Source: an uncultured Lachnospiraceae bacterium
Lineage (GTDB): Bacteria; Bacillota; Clostridia; Lachnospirales; Lachnospiraceae
Direction: 5' to 3'
NCBI GenBank assembly: GCA_910577675.1
Contig: CAJTOR010000003.1
Location: 32,077 to 96,076, forward strand
DNA: 64,000 nucleotides
Position numbers and translations under genes: made by a program. Shown one piece after another: positions 1-7,711 of the stretch; position 1 is the first letter of the stretch, and each line of letters opens with the position of its first letter. The notes beneath the pieces are model-generated. The model was given only the letters and a program-made list of their open reading frames with translations. It ran no database searches and was not told the DNA's origin.

Positions 1-132
1 CCCGAAGGAACTTTTGTGAGAGAGGGTACCTTTGTACCCGAAGGAACTTTTGTGAGAGAGGGTACCTTTGTACCCGAAGGAACTTTTGTGAGGGAGGGTA
101 CCTTTGTACCCGAAGGAACTTTTGTGAGGGAG
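1..132. repeat. 36-bp tandem repeat, about 3.7 copies
   Basis: Copies start at 1, 37, 73 and 109, with one base difference (aga/agg) between the first two and the last two. Each unit carries a small hairpin, GGGTAC-CTTT-GTACCC (24-39, 60-75, 96-111). Because 36 is a multiple of three, one frame stays open through the array and ends at a TGA at 178-180, giving a 12-residue peptide repeat (PEGTFVREGTFV). It may therefore be the 3' end of an upstream gene cut by the window edge, or untranslated spacer ahead of spoVAA. There are no spacers, so it is not a CRISPR array. Confidence 0.9.
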
Positions 133-161
133 AATACGGGGCTTGAAGGGATGTGGGGCGC

Positions 162-794
162 ATGGCAGCGGAGCGTGTGATCTATATTAAGGCGGAGCAG
201 GCGATAATCGCAGCCAACCCAAAAGTCTATCTGGAAGATGTGGTCACAATGACGGGACCTGACAAGAAAAAGATTGAAGAGCTTGGGCGTGAAGTGCTTT
301 TTGTAGTCCCGGATAAGCAGGTTAAACAGAAATATACTTTCTCGGTGCTGAAAGTTATAGAACTGATCCAGAAACAGCATCCGGACACTCTTATAATAAA
401 CGCCGGGGAAACGGATTTCATTGTGGAGTACCAGCCGCCCGGGAAAAAACAGAAATGGCTTGGCTATGTGAAAATATTATTTGTCTGCATTGCCGTTGCG
501 GTTGGCTCCGCCTTTACAATAATGACATTTAACCAGGATGCCAGTGTGGCGGATATCTTTGCCAAACTATACCGCATTGTGGAGGGAAGTGAACCGGATG
601 GACCGGGGCTTCTGGAACTCGGATATTGTATCGGGCTGCCTGCGGGTATCATAATATTTTTTAATCATTTCTCACATTTGAGGATGAGCTCCGATCCGAC
701 CCCGTTGCAGGTGCAGCTTCGCATATATGAGAAGGAAGTGAATGAAGCGATAATGAAGACAGCCGAAAGGGAGGGGAAGACCATCGATGTTTAG
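162..794 (+). CDS. spoVAA: Stage V sporulation protein AA
   Basis: This is part of the SpoVA complex of the spore inner membrane, which moves dipicolinic acid into the forespore and out at germination. The protein has a soluble N-terminal half of about 105 residues. Two membrane segments follow, near residues 105-128 and 148-170, and then a short C-terminal tail, as in the SpoVAA family (about 205 residues). I chose the ATG at 162 because G-rich sequence sits at a usable distance before it; a GTG at 153 is also in frame. The last codons overlap spoVAB by 8 bases (ATGTTTAG), so the two are translationally coupled. In the Bacillus operon it also precedes spoVAB and spoVAC. Confidence 0.9.
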   Translation: MAAERVIYIKAEQAIIAANPKVYLEDVVTMTGPDKKKIEELGREVLFVVPDKQVKQKYTFSVLKVIELIQKQHPDTLIINAGETDFIVEYQPPGKKQKWLGYVKILFVCIAVAVGSAFTIMTFNQDASVADIFAKLYRIVEGSEPDGPGLLELGYCIGLPAGIIIFFNHFSHLRMSSDPTPLQVQLRIYEKEVNEAIMKTAEREGKTIDV

Positions 795-1215
795 GGAATG
801 GTGCACGGGGGCGGCGCTGCTTATTATAGGGATTTGCAGCGGCGGGCTTGTGGCGGCAGGAATGTTTGCGTTCGTTACCATGATCGGGGTGGTTTCCAGA
901 ATGGCAGCCTGGACAAAAAGCGTCCGCCATATATTTTTGTACGAGGATTTGGTTGTGATTGGGGCAGCGGTGGGAAACATATTGTTTTTATATGAGCCCG
1001 GGCTTGTAATGCCGCAGATGGGAGCAACACTCAGGCTTGCGTTCGGCTTTTTTGCCGGGGTTAATATAGGATGCCTTTCGATTGCCCTGGCAGAATTGCT
1101 TAACGTGGTGCCAATATTTTCAAGGCGCATTAAACTAAACCGCGGGCTGACAGCGTTTGTACTCACTTTCGCATTTGGGAAACTCGCCGGTTCGGTAATT
1201 GACTTGTTTTTTTAG
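787..1215 (+). CDS. spoVAB: Stage V sporulation protein AB
   Basis: A 142-residue, almost wholly hydrophobic protein with about four membrane segments, the usual size and shape of SpoVAB. Its start overlaps the end of spoVAA, so the pair is surely one transcript. SpoVAB is an accessory membrane member of the SpoVA dipicolinate channel found in Bacilli and part of the Clostridia. A small hairpin around a GGGTACCC palindrome (about 1217-1238) lies between it and spoVAC. Identity rests on operon position as well as the protein's character. Confidence 0.85.
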   Translation: MFREWCTGAALLIIGICSGGLVAAGMFAFVTMIGVVSRMAAWTKSVRHIFLYEDLVVIGAAVGNILFLYEPGLVMPQMGATLRLAFGFFAGVNIGCLSIALAELLNVVPIFSRRIKLNRGLTAFVLTFAFGKLAGSVIDLFF

Positions 1216-1271
1216 GGGATGGAAGGGTACCCATCCGACACTCTTTAAAAAAGCAGTATGGAGGTGGACTT

Positions 1272-1817
1272 ATGACAGATCCGGAACAGAAAGCAAAAGA
1301 GATACAACAGAATATGAAACCGGAGGACAAAGCTCTTGCGGGGGAAGCGGTGAAGGAAACCGATCCCAAAAAGCGGGAGAAGGTATACAACCAGTATGTA
1401 AAAAAAGCAACACCAAAGCGCAGTATGCTCGGCAATATTGGAAAAGCCTACCTGGTGGGCGGACTGATCTGCGTGCTCGGACAGGGGCTTATCAACTTGT
1501 ACCAGTCCTTTGGGCTTGATAAGGAGACGGCGGCATCATACACCACATTAAGTTTGATTTTCCTCTCCGTGCTGACCACGGGACTTAACCTGTACCAGCG
1601 GATTGCATGTTTTGCAGGGGCGGGGACGGTAGTGCCTATCACGGGCTTTGCCAACTCCGTGGCAGCGCCCGCCATCGAATTTAAGCAGGAGGGCTGGGTA
1701 TTCGGTGTGGGATGTAAAATTTTTACAATTGCAGGACCGGTCATACTTTACGGCATTGTCAGCAGCTGGCTGCTCGGGTTTATATACTGGGGGGGCAAGG
1801 GGCTTGGTTTCTGGTAA
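1272..1817 (+). CDS. spoVAC: Stage V sporulation protein AC
   Basis: SpoVAC is a core channel-forming subunit of the dipicolinate transporter in the spore inner membrane. The 181-residue protein has a charged N-terminal tail of about 55 residues. The conserved membrane region follows, with motifs such as YLVGGLICVLGQ, FAGAGTVVPITGFANSV and a Gly-rich last segment, all typical of SpoVAC. An RBS (ggaggtgg) precedes the ATG. The gene stops two bases short of the convergent MATE gene. The expected next genes, spoVAD and spoVAE, are absent at this spot and must lie elsewhere if they exist. Confidence 0.93.
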   Translation: MTDPEQKAKEIQQNMKPEDKALAGEAVKETDPKKREKVYNQYVKKATPKRSMLGNIGKAYLVGGLICVLGQGLINLYQSFGLDKETAASYTTLSLIFLSVLTTGLNLYQRIACFAGAGTVVPITGFANSVAAPAIEFKQEGWVFGVGCKIFTIAGPVILYGIVSSWLLGFIYWGGKGLGFW

Positions 1818-1819
1818 AC

Positions 1820-3247
1820 TTATAGCCGGATTCGTGTCCACTTGCCGCTTGAAAACCGGATAAATCCTGCAACAAAGCGGAATCCCTGATCTAAGATCAA
1901 AGAGAACCACGCCCCGGCAAGTCCCAGTCCTAACGGGAAGCAGAGCAGGTAGGTTAATACGGGGCGTATCAGGGCGATGCTTATCATTGATGTAACAGCG
2001 ACAAAGGCGGAATCCCCCGCGCCGCGCAGGCAGCCGTTAAGCACGACCTGCGAGGTCTGGAAATGTGTGGAGAACGCCATAATTATCATGATCGTCCCGC
2101 CGAGTGCGATACTTTCCGGCTCTTTTGAAAACAGCCAGACAAGCCCGTGCCTTGCGCCGATAAAAAGCAGGAAGAGGAAGGTTGAGCAGATAAAGGCAAT
2201 TCTCTGTCCGACCTTGCCATAAACAGTGGAAAGATCCGGGCGGTGCGAACCGAGATTCTGTCCGACAAGTGCCGAGGCGGCGATGCCAAGCCCGTCCCCA
2301 AAACAAAATGAAAGGTTTAAAATATTCATGCAGATTAAGTGCACTGCATAGGGCGTTGGACCAAGTCCCGCAACAATTTTCGCGTATGCAAAAAAGCCGA
2401 TGCGCATAAAGACCTGCTCGACAAACGCGCTGCTGCTCACCCGCAAAACAGGGGTGAGGACAGTGGCTGTCGGCTTAAAACTCCCGCGTTTTCGCAGGGA
2501 GAGGTAACCGTTTTTGCCAAGCAGCGTGGCAAAGGAGATCGCGCAGGCGGACACTGCGCCGAGCGCCGTTGCCACAGCGGCACCTGCAACGCCCCATTTT
2601 GGGAAAATCCAGACCCCGTTGATTAACAGGTAATTGAAAATAACATTTACTATGTTTGCCACAATATTCGTGCGCATGGATATTTTGGTATTGCCACATC
2701 CGCGCTGCGCCGCGTTGATGGTCAGATTCAGCGCAGTAAAAACAATACTCACACAGAGAATGCGGAAATATGTTACTGCATCAGCAAGATAAACCAGGTC
2801 AGCACCCGCAAATTTAAGGATCGGTTTTGCAAAGAGAAAACCGAATGCAGAAGTTAAAAGGGAGAGCAGCCCGGAAAGAAGGATGGCAACGCGCATGGTA
2901 TGATTTGCCCCCTCTTTATCATTCTCTCCCCTGCGCCTTGCCACAACTGCGACAACGCCCACATTAAGGGAAAAAATCACGGCGAGCAGTATGAATTTTG
3001 GCTGGTTGGTAATACCAACGGCATTGATGGCATTCTCACCCATTGTCCCGACCATCATTGTGTCGATGGAGCCGATTAAGCCGACAAGCAGCGATTCAAG
3101 TGCGGAAGGCCAGGCCATTTTCAGGAAATTTTGATATGCCTTCGTGGTGGTTGGAAGTTCCCCTAATGCCGGCGTTTTTTTCAACATCGGTTCAATCCCG
3201 AAAAGACAGGTAAAGAAAGTATTTTTTGTTTTGGTTTGACTATCCAT
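1820..3247 (-). CDS. MATE family efflux transporter
   Basis: A 475-residue integral membrane protein with about 12 hydrophobic segments and the two-fold repeated architecture of MATE (MatE, NorM/DinF-like) antiporters, which export drugs or metabolites using Na+ or H+ gradients. Motifs near the start (MAWPSALESLL, IDTMMVGTMG) and the repeat in the second half (VEQVFMRIGFF) are typical. The ATG follows an RBS (ggaggg). It is transcribed against spoVAC, ending 2 bp from that gene's stop, and divergently from spoVAF, so it sits inside what is normally one spoVA operon. The substrate cannot be told from sequence. Confidence 0.93.
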   Translation of the reverse strand: MDSQTKTKNTFFTCLFGIEPMLKKTPALGELPTTTKAYQNFLKMAWPSALESLLVGLIGSIDTMMVGTMGENAINAVGITNQPKFILLAVIFSLNVGVVAVVARRRGENDKEGANHTMRVAILLSGLLSLLTSAFGFLFAKPILKFAGADLVYLADAVTYFRILCVSIVFTALNLTINAAQRGCGNTKISMRTNIVANIVNVIFNYLLINGVWIFPKWGVAGAAVATALGAVSACAISFATLLGKNGYLSLRKRGSFKPTATVLTPVLRVSSSAFVEQVFMRIGFFAYAKIVAGLGPTPYAVHLICMNILNLSFCFGDGLGIAASALVGQNLGSHRPDLSTVYGKVGQRIAFICSTFLFLLFIGARHGLVWLFSKEPESIALGGTIMIIMAFSTHFQTSQVVLNGCLRGAGDSAFVAVTSMISIALIRPVLTYLLCFPLGLGLAGAWFSLILDQGFRFVAGFIRFSSGKWTRIRL

Positions 3248-3514
3248 ATGCCCTCCATGGTAAAAACTGAAAAACAGATTTTTTATTGTACATAATCAGC
3301 AGCAATACATGCCATCCAAATACAATCCCACGACAAAATCTTACTCCTTTTTGTAAAAAAAATAAATGTTCTTTCTTATCTTTTGCGGTAAAAATCCGGA
3401 AATTGCGCATGCTAAAGTATAACTGAACTCAAACACCCAATCGGAAAAATGTCAGGTTGGAGAATATGTAAATTTATGGAAATATAAAGCAGGCAGGAAG
3501 GAGCAGTCAGGAAT

Positions 3515-5011
3515 ATGGATGAAAAGGAAAAACAGGATATCAGTATGGATGGTATCCGAAACAAAAATGTGCAGCAGTGGCAGGGAGTGCCACTTGATTC
3601 TGCACTCACAGAAAATATGAAGCGTTTTGATGAAATATTGCAGGTAAAGAAGAATTATGATATTTTAAAACGCGTATTTCTGATTGGGAAAAAGGAGGCG
3701 TGTTTTTATTTTATTGACGGGTTCCACAAAGATATGACCATGCAGAAACTCTTGCAGTATTTCGGAAGCATTACGGAGCAGGACACGCCGCAGACCATGG
3801 AGGCACTGCTGCAAAAATACATGCCTTACGGGGAACTTGAGAAGGTGAAGGATGTGGACGAACTTCTCGGGGCAATTCTTTCTGGGAAGCCTGCGCTGTT
3901 TATCGATGGTTTTGCGGAGGCACTCACCATTGATTTCCGCGATTATCCGGCGAGGGGAGTGACCGAGCCGGATAAGGACAAGGCGATGCGCGGGTCGAAG
4001 GACGGTTTTGTGGAAACGCTCGCCTTCAATACCGCCTTAATCCGCCGCCGTATCCGCACGCCGCAGTTTACGATCGAGATGATGTCCGCGGGCAAGAGTT
4101 CACGGACGGATATTGCGGTCTGCTATATGGAAAACCGCGTGGACAAGGAATTTTTAAAAAAGGTGACTGACCGCATCAAAAGTATTTCGGTGGATGCGCT
4201 TACCATGAACCAGCAGAGCCTTGCGGAGAGCATGTTCCACACAAAATGGTTTGACCCGTTCCCGAAATTTAAGTATACGGAGCGCCCGGACAGCGCGGCA
4301 GCCTGTATCTTAGAGGGCAGCATAGTTCTTCTGGTGGATAACTCGCCGTCTGCGATGGTGCTCCCGGCAAGTATTTTCGATATTGTGGAGGAGGCGGACG
4401 ACTATTATTTCCCGCCGGTCACAGGAACGTACCTGCGCCTATCGCGCATTGTAATCGATTTTTTAGCGGTTATTTTGACCCCGGTGTTTCTGCTTTTGAC
4501 GGAATATCCCGAATATGTGCCAAAGGGTTTTGAGTTTATTGCGATCAAGGAAACCATGAATATCCCATTGATCTGGCAGTTTCTGATCCTGGAATTTACA
4601 ATCGACGGTCTGCGCCTCGCCTCGATCAATACGCCAAATATGCTAAGTACGCCGCTAAGTGTGGTATCCGGTCTTGTGATCGGAGAATTTACGGTAAGTT
4701 CCGGCTGGTTTAATGCCGAGGCAATGATGTACATGGCATTTGTGGCAATCGCAAACTATACGCAGGTTAATTTTGAACTTGGCTATGCATTAAAATTTAT
4801 GCGCATTATCACCCTGCTCCTTACAGCGTGGTTTGGGATATGGGGATTTGCGGCGGGGCTTTTATTTGCGTTAATCTGTATCTGCTTTAACAAGACAATT
4901 GCCGGGAAGAGCTATATTTACCCGCTAATCCCATTCAGTTTCCGCGAGCTTGCGCGCCGGATTTTCCGCGTGTCCCTCCCGGCAAGTGAAAAGAGGAGAA
5001 AAAACGGTTAG
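3515..5011 (+). CDS. spoVAF: SpoVAF-like spore germination protein (GerA family)
   Basis: A 498-residue protein of the GerA/SpoVAF family. It has a long soluble N-terminal half (about residues 1-300) with the family motif MMSAGKSSRTDIAVCYM, then 4-6 membrane segments (about 305-470) including the conserved EAMMYMAFVAIANY stretch, and a basic tail. SpoVAF is a GerA-type A subunit that in Bacillus is encoded at the end of the spoVA operon and helps germination signalling in the spore inner membrane. An in-frame ATG at 3546 is an alternative start. The gene is separated from spoVAC by the reversed MATE gene and so probably has its own forespore promoter, which I could not identify with confidence. 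Confidence 0.88.
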   Translation: MDEKEKQDISMDGIRNKNVQQWQGVPLDSALTENMKRFDEILQVKKNYDILKRVFLIGKKEACFYFIDGFHKDMTMQKLLQYFGSITEQDTPQTMEALLQKYMPYGELEKVKDVDELLGAILSGKPALFIDGFAEALTIDFRDYPARGVTEPDKDKAMRGSKDGFVETLAFNTALIRRRIRTPQFTIEMMSAGKSSRTDIAVCYMENRVDKEFLKKVTDRIKSISVDALTMNQQSLAESMFHTKWFDPFPKFKYTERPDSAAACILEGSIVLLVDNSPSAMVLPASIFDIVEEADDYYFPPVTGTYLRLSRIVIDFLAVILTPVFLLLTEYPEYVPKGFEFIAIKETMNIPLIWQFLILEFTIDGLRLASINTPNMLSTPLSVVSGLVIGEFTVSSGWFNAEAMMYMAFVAIANYTQVNFELGYALKFMRIITLLLTAWFGIWGFAAGLLFALICICFNKTIAGKSYIYPLIPFSFRELARRIFRVSLPASEKRRKNG

Positions 5012-5103
5012 CGGATATGCTTAATCCCTTTACCTTTCTGGGAAAATGTGGTATACTTTTTACAATAATACTTGGATTGTTTCTCTGGAAAGGGGGATTA
5101 TTT

Positions 5104-5826
5104 ATGGCAGCTTTGATACCGACACCGCACAATGCGGCAGGGGAGGGCGAGATTGCAAAGACCGTGCTGATGCCGGGCGACCCGCTAAGGGCAAAATATA
5201 TTGCAGATCACTATCTTTCTGACGTGGTTTGTTTTAATGAAGTCCGCGGAATGCTTGGCTTTACCGGGACTTACCTCGGGAAGAGGGTTTCCGTGATGGG
5301 AGGGGGCATGGGGATGCCATCCATCGGGATTTACAGCTATGAACTCTACCATTTTTACGGGGTGGACAACATTATCCGCATCGGTTCGGCAGGAGGGTTT
5401 TCTGACGGGGTGAAGGTGCGGGATGTCGTGGTTGGTCTATCTGCATCGACCAACTCGAATTATGCCGCACAATATAAACTTCCGGGAACGATTGCGCCGA
5501 CGGCGGATTTCTCCCTGGTGGAGCTCGCGGTGGCAGCGGCCAGAAAGCAAAATATCCCTGTAAAGGTCGGGAATATCCTCTCCTCGGATACCTTTTACTC
5601 GGCGGATAATACAGCAAATGATGCCTGGAAGGCAATGGGGGTGCTCTGTGTGGAGATGGAGGCGGCGGCACTTTACCTGAATGCAGCGTATGCGGCAAAG
5701 AAAGCGCTCTGCCTTTTGACCATCTCGGATCATCTGTATACCGGGGAAGCGCTCACGGCGCAGGAGCGCCAGAACACCTTTTCCGATATGATGGAAGTCG
5801 CGCTTGAGGTCGCTACGGAGCTTTGA
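5104..5826 (+). CDS. deoD: Purine nucleoside phosphorylase, DeoD type
   Basis: Cleaves purine (deoxy)ribonucleosides with phosphate to free base and (deoxy)ribose-1-phosphate, in the cytoplasm. The 240-residue product starts IPTPHNAAGEGE and contains MPGDPLRAKYIA (phosphate site), RIGSAGG and VEMEAAALY, which are signatures of the trimeric-dimer PNP-I group; the length is normal. The start at 5104 follows a strong RBS (aaaggggga); an upstream in-frame ATG at 5017 would add 29 hydrophobic residues and is rejected. With deoC and cdd downstream it forms a nucleoside salvage cluster. Confidence 0.95.
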   Translation: MAALIPTPHNAAGEGEIAKTVLMPGDPLRAKYIADHYLSDVVCFNEVRGMLGFTGTYLGKRVSVMGGGMGMPSIGIYSYELYHFYGVDNIIRIGSAGGFSDGVKVRDVVVGLSASTNSNYAAQYKLPGTIAPTADFSLVELAVAAARKQNIPVKVGNILSSDTFYSADNTANDAWKAMGVLCVEMEAAALYLNAAYAAKKALCLLTISDHLYTGEALTAQERQNTFSDMMEVALEVATEL

Positions 5827-5875
5827 GGATGAAGCCTTGGATACGGAAAATACACAGCGGGGAAAGGGGAATCTT

Positions 5876-6535
5876 ATGACAGAAAAGGAAAGGGATATTA
5901 TATCGAGGGTTGACCATACACTTCTTCTACAGACAGCAACCTTCGACGAGATCAAAATACTTTGCGATGACGCGGTGGAATATGGTGCGGCATCGGTCTG
6001 TATCCCGCCCTCATTTGTAAAGCAGGCAAGGGATTACCTGAATGGGCGCATGGCAGTCTGCACGGTGGTCGGCTTCCCGACCGGTTACAACACAACGGCT
6101 GTCAAGGTATTTGAAACGAGGGATGCAGTTTCAAACGGGGCTGACGAGGTGGATATGGTGGTCAACCTCGGCTGGGTGAAAGAGGGGCGTTTTGACCTTG
6201 TAAAAGAGGAGATAAGCGCGCTGAAAGAAGCGGCGGGGGATAAGGTATTAAAAGTGATTATTGAAACCTGCCTGTTGAGCGAGGAAGAAAAAATCCGCAT
6301 GTGCGAGGTTGTGACTGCGGCGGGGGCGGATTTTATCAAAACTTCGACCGGGTTTAGCACGGAAGGTGCCACATTTGCCGATATTGCTCTTTTTAAGGAG
6401 CATGTGGGCGGAAAGATTAAGATAAAAGCGGCGGGAGGTATCGCGGATATGTCCGGCGCAGAACATTTTGTGGAACTTGGCGCGGATCGCCTTGGCACGA
6501 GCAGGTTGATCAGACAGCTAAAGAATAGAAAATAG
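5876..6535 (+). CDS. deoC: Deoxyribose-phosphate aldolase
   Basis: Splits 2-deoxyribose-5-phosphate into acetaldehyde and glyceraldehyde-3-phosphate, linking deoxynucleoside breakdown to glycolysis. The 220-residue length is typical. The Schiff-base lysine is seen as K155 in DFIKTSTGF, the second catalytic lysine as K184 in KIKAAGGI, and the catalytic aspartate as D93 in EVDMVVN. The ATG at 5876 is preceded by aaagggga. It lies 49 bp after deoD and is probably co-transcribed with it. Confidence 0.96.
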   Translation: MTEKERDIISRVDHTLLLQTATFDEIKILCDDAVEYGAASVCIPPSFVKQARDYLNGRMAVCTVVGFPTGYNTTAVKVFETRDAVSNGADEVDMVVNLGWVKEGRFDLVKEEISALKEAAGDKVLKVIIETCLLSEEEKIRMCEVVTAAGADFIKTSTGFSTEGATFADIALFKEHVGGKIKIKAAGGIADMSGAEHFVELGADRLGTSRLIRQLKNRK

Positions 6536-6668
6536 GCTTTTAAAACATTTTTAATGGATAATGCGGATTTTTTTGAAATGGCAATTTGAATGGGACGTTT
6601 AAGGAAATAGCGGAGCGGATTTGGAATTTCCTTTGACTAGAACGTAATGTTTCGGAATGGAGGATTTT

Positions 6669-7190
6669 ATGGGGGAAGATAAGATAAAAAATGTACCTGC
6701 ATGTCAGCAAAAAGGGGAACTTGCGCCGTTTGCAGGGGCGCTGCTCCCGTCGCGGGATACAATAAGTGACCTGCTTTGTAGGGAGCTTATTGCTGCCGCG
6801 CAGAAAATGATGGCGCGCGCTTACGCGCCGTATTCGGGTTTTCAGGTGGGAGCTGCGCTGCTCGCTTCGGGAAAGAAAGTATTTACCGGCTGCAATATCG
6901 AGAATGCAGCATTTACGCCGGGAATCTGCGCGGAGCGCACCGCGTTCGCCAAGGCGGTCAGCGAGGGGGAGAGGGAGTTCACGGCGATTGCGGTGATTGG
7001 CGGAAAGAATGGTATCCCCGTTGATTATACCGCGCCGTGCGGCGTGTGCCGGCAGGTGATGGCGGAGTTCTGTGACCCGCAAAAATTTTATATTATCTTA
7101 GCGCGCTCGCAGGATGATTATTGGCTTTACCGTCTGGACGAGTTGTTCCCGATGGCATTTTCCCCGAAAAATTTGTCTGTAGGTCTGTAG
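6669..7190 (+). CDS. cdd: Cytidine deaminase
   Basis: Deaminates cytidine and deoxycytidine to uridine and deoxyuridine for pyrimidine salvage. The zinc site is complete: CAERTAF (ligand Cys and proton-shuttling Glu) and PCGVCRQ (two further Cys). The homotetrameric core (AYAPYSGFQVGAAL onward) is normal, but about 38 residues precede it, so the 173-residue protein is longer than the usual 130-140. The start at 6669 follows a perfect ggagg. The first part of the extension could be removed by an alternative downstream start, though no RBS as good was seen. It is third in the deoD-deoC-cdd cluster. Confidence 0.93.
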   Translation: MGEDKIKNVPACQQKGELAPFAGALLPSRDTISDLLCRELIAAAQKMMARAYAPYSGFQVGAALLASGKKVFTGCNIENAAFTPGICAERTAFAKAVSEGEREFTAIAVIGGKNGIPVDYTAPCGVCRQVMAEFCDPQKFYIILARSQDDYWLYRLDELFPMAFSPKNLSVGL

Positions 7191-7246
7191 GATGTAAAGG
7201 CGTAGAAAATATATGATGCGAGAAATGAGTATGTAAAGGAGTTTCT

Positions 7247-7651
7247 ATGGGTAAATCGATTTTTACAATGAGTGCGGCGCAGCGCTTAAAAGCGCAGGAA
7301 AGGCAGTCGAGGAGATTTGACCGCGCGGTGAATAAAAAATTTAAGGCGATGAAAAAGGCGTGGAAAAAGAAGATTGCGGGCAAGGTGTTTAAGGGGATTG
7401 CCTTCGTGGCGACAGCGGCGGCTGCAGGTGCGGTATTCAGACAAGTGAAGGAAATTATACGTACAAAGAGCGGGGATTCCCTGAGAGAGATGGCATCAAA
7501 GGTCAAAGTGAAGTTTGAGGAAAAGATGTCATCAGTAAAAGGGGCAGCAGAAGCGGGCGCTATGGCGGGAATGAATGCGGCGGATGGCGTGAGGGAGGCA
7601 CAGGAGGTAAACAACTGCTCGCCGCTCGAAGATGCCACCGAATGTATCTGA
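7247..7651 (+). CDS. Small basic protein of unknown function
   Basis: I do not recognise this 134-residue protein. It has a very basic first third (runs such as KKAWKKKIAGK), a short Ala-rich hydrophobic stretch around residues 48-62, and a helical, charged C-terminal half. It follows a strong RBS (aaaggag). It lies 56 bp after cdd and ends 60 bp before the next start, so it may be the tail of the same transcript. The basic N-terminus with one short hydrophobic segment suggests a membrane-associated or nucleic-acid-binding protein, but nothing visible decides between these. Confidence 0.7.
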   Translation: MGKSIFTMSAAQRLKAQERQSRRFDRAVNKKFKAMKKAWKKKIAGKVFKGIAFVATAAAAGAVFRQVKEIIRTKSGDSLREMASKVKVKFEEKMSSVKGAAEAGAMAGMNAADGVREAQEVNNCSPLEDATECI

Positions 7652-7711
7652 CATATGTTTAAGGTAGTTTTGAATGGTGATAAAGAGAGGAAGGAACGGA
7701 AAAAGAAGAGG

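Noticed and set aside
1..132. CRISPR array, because the unit is 36 bp.
   Set aside because: Units are directly adjacent with no variable spacers and no cas genes nearby.
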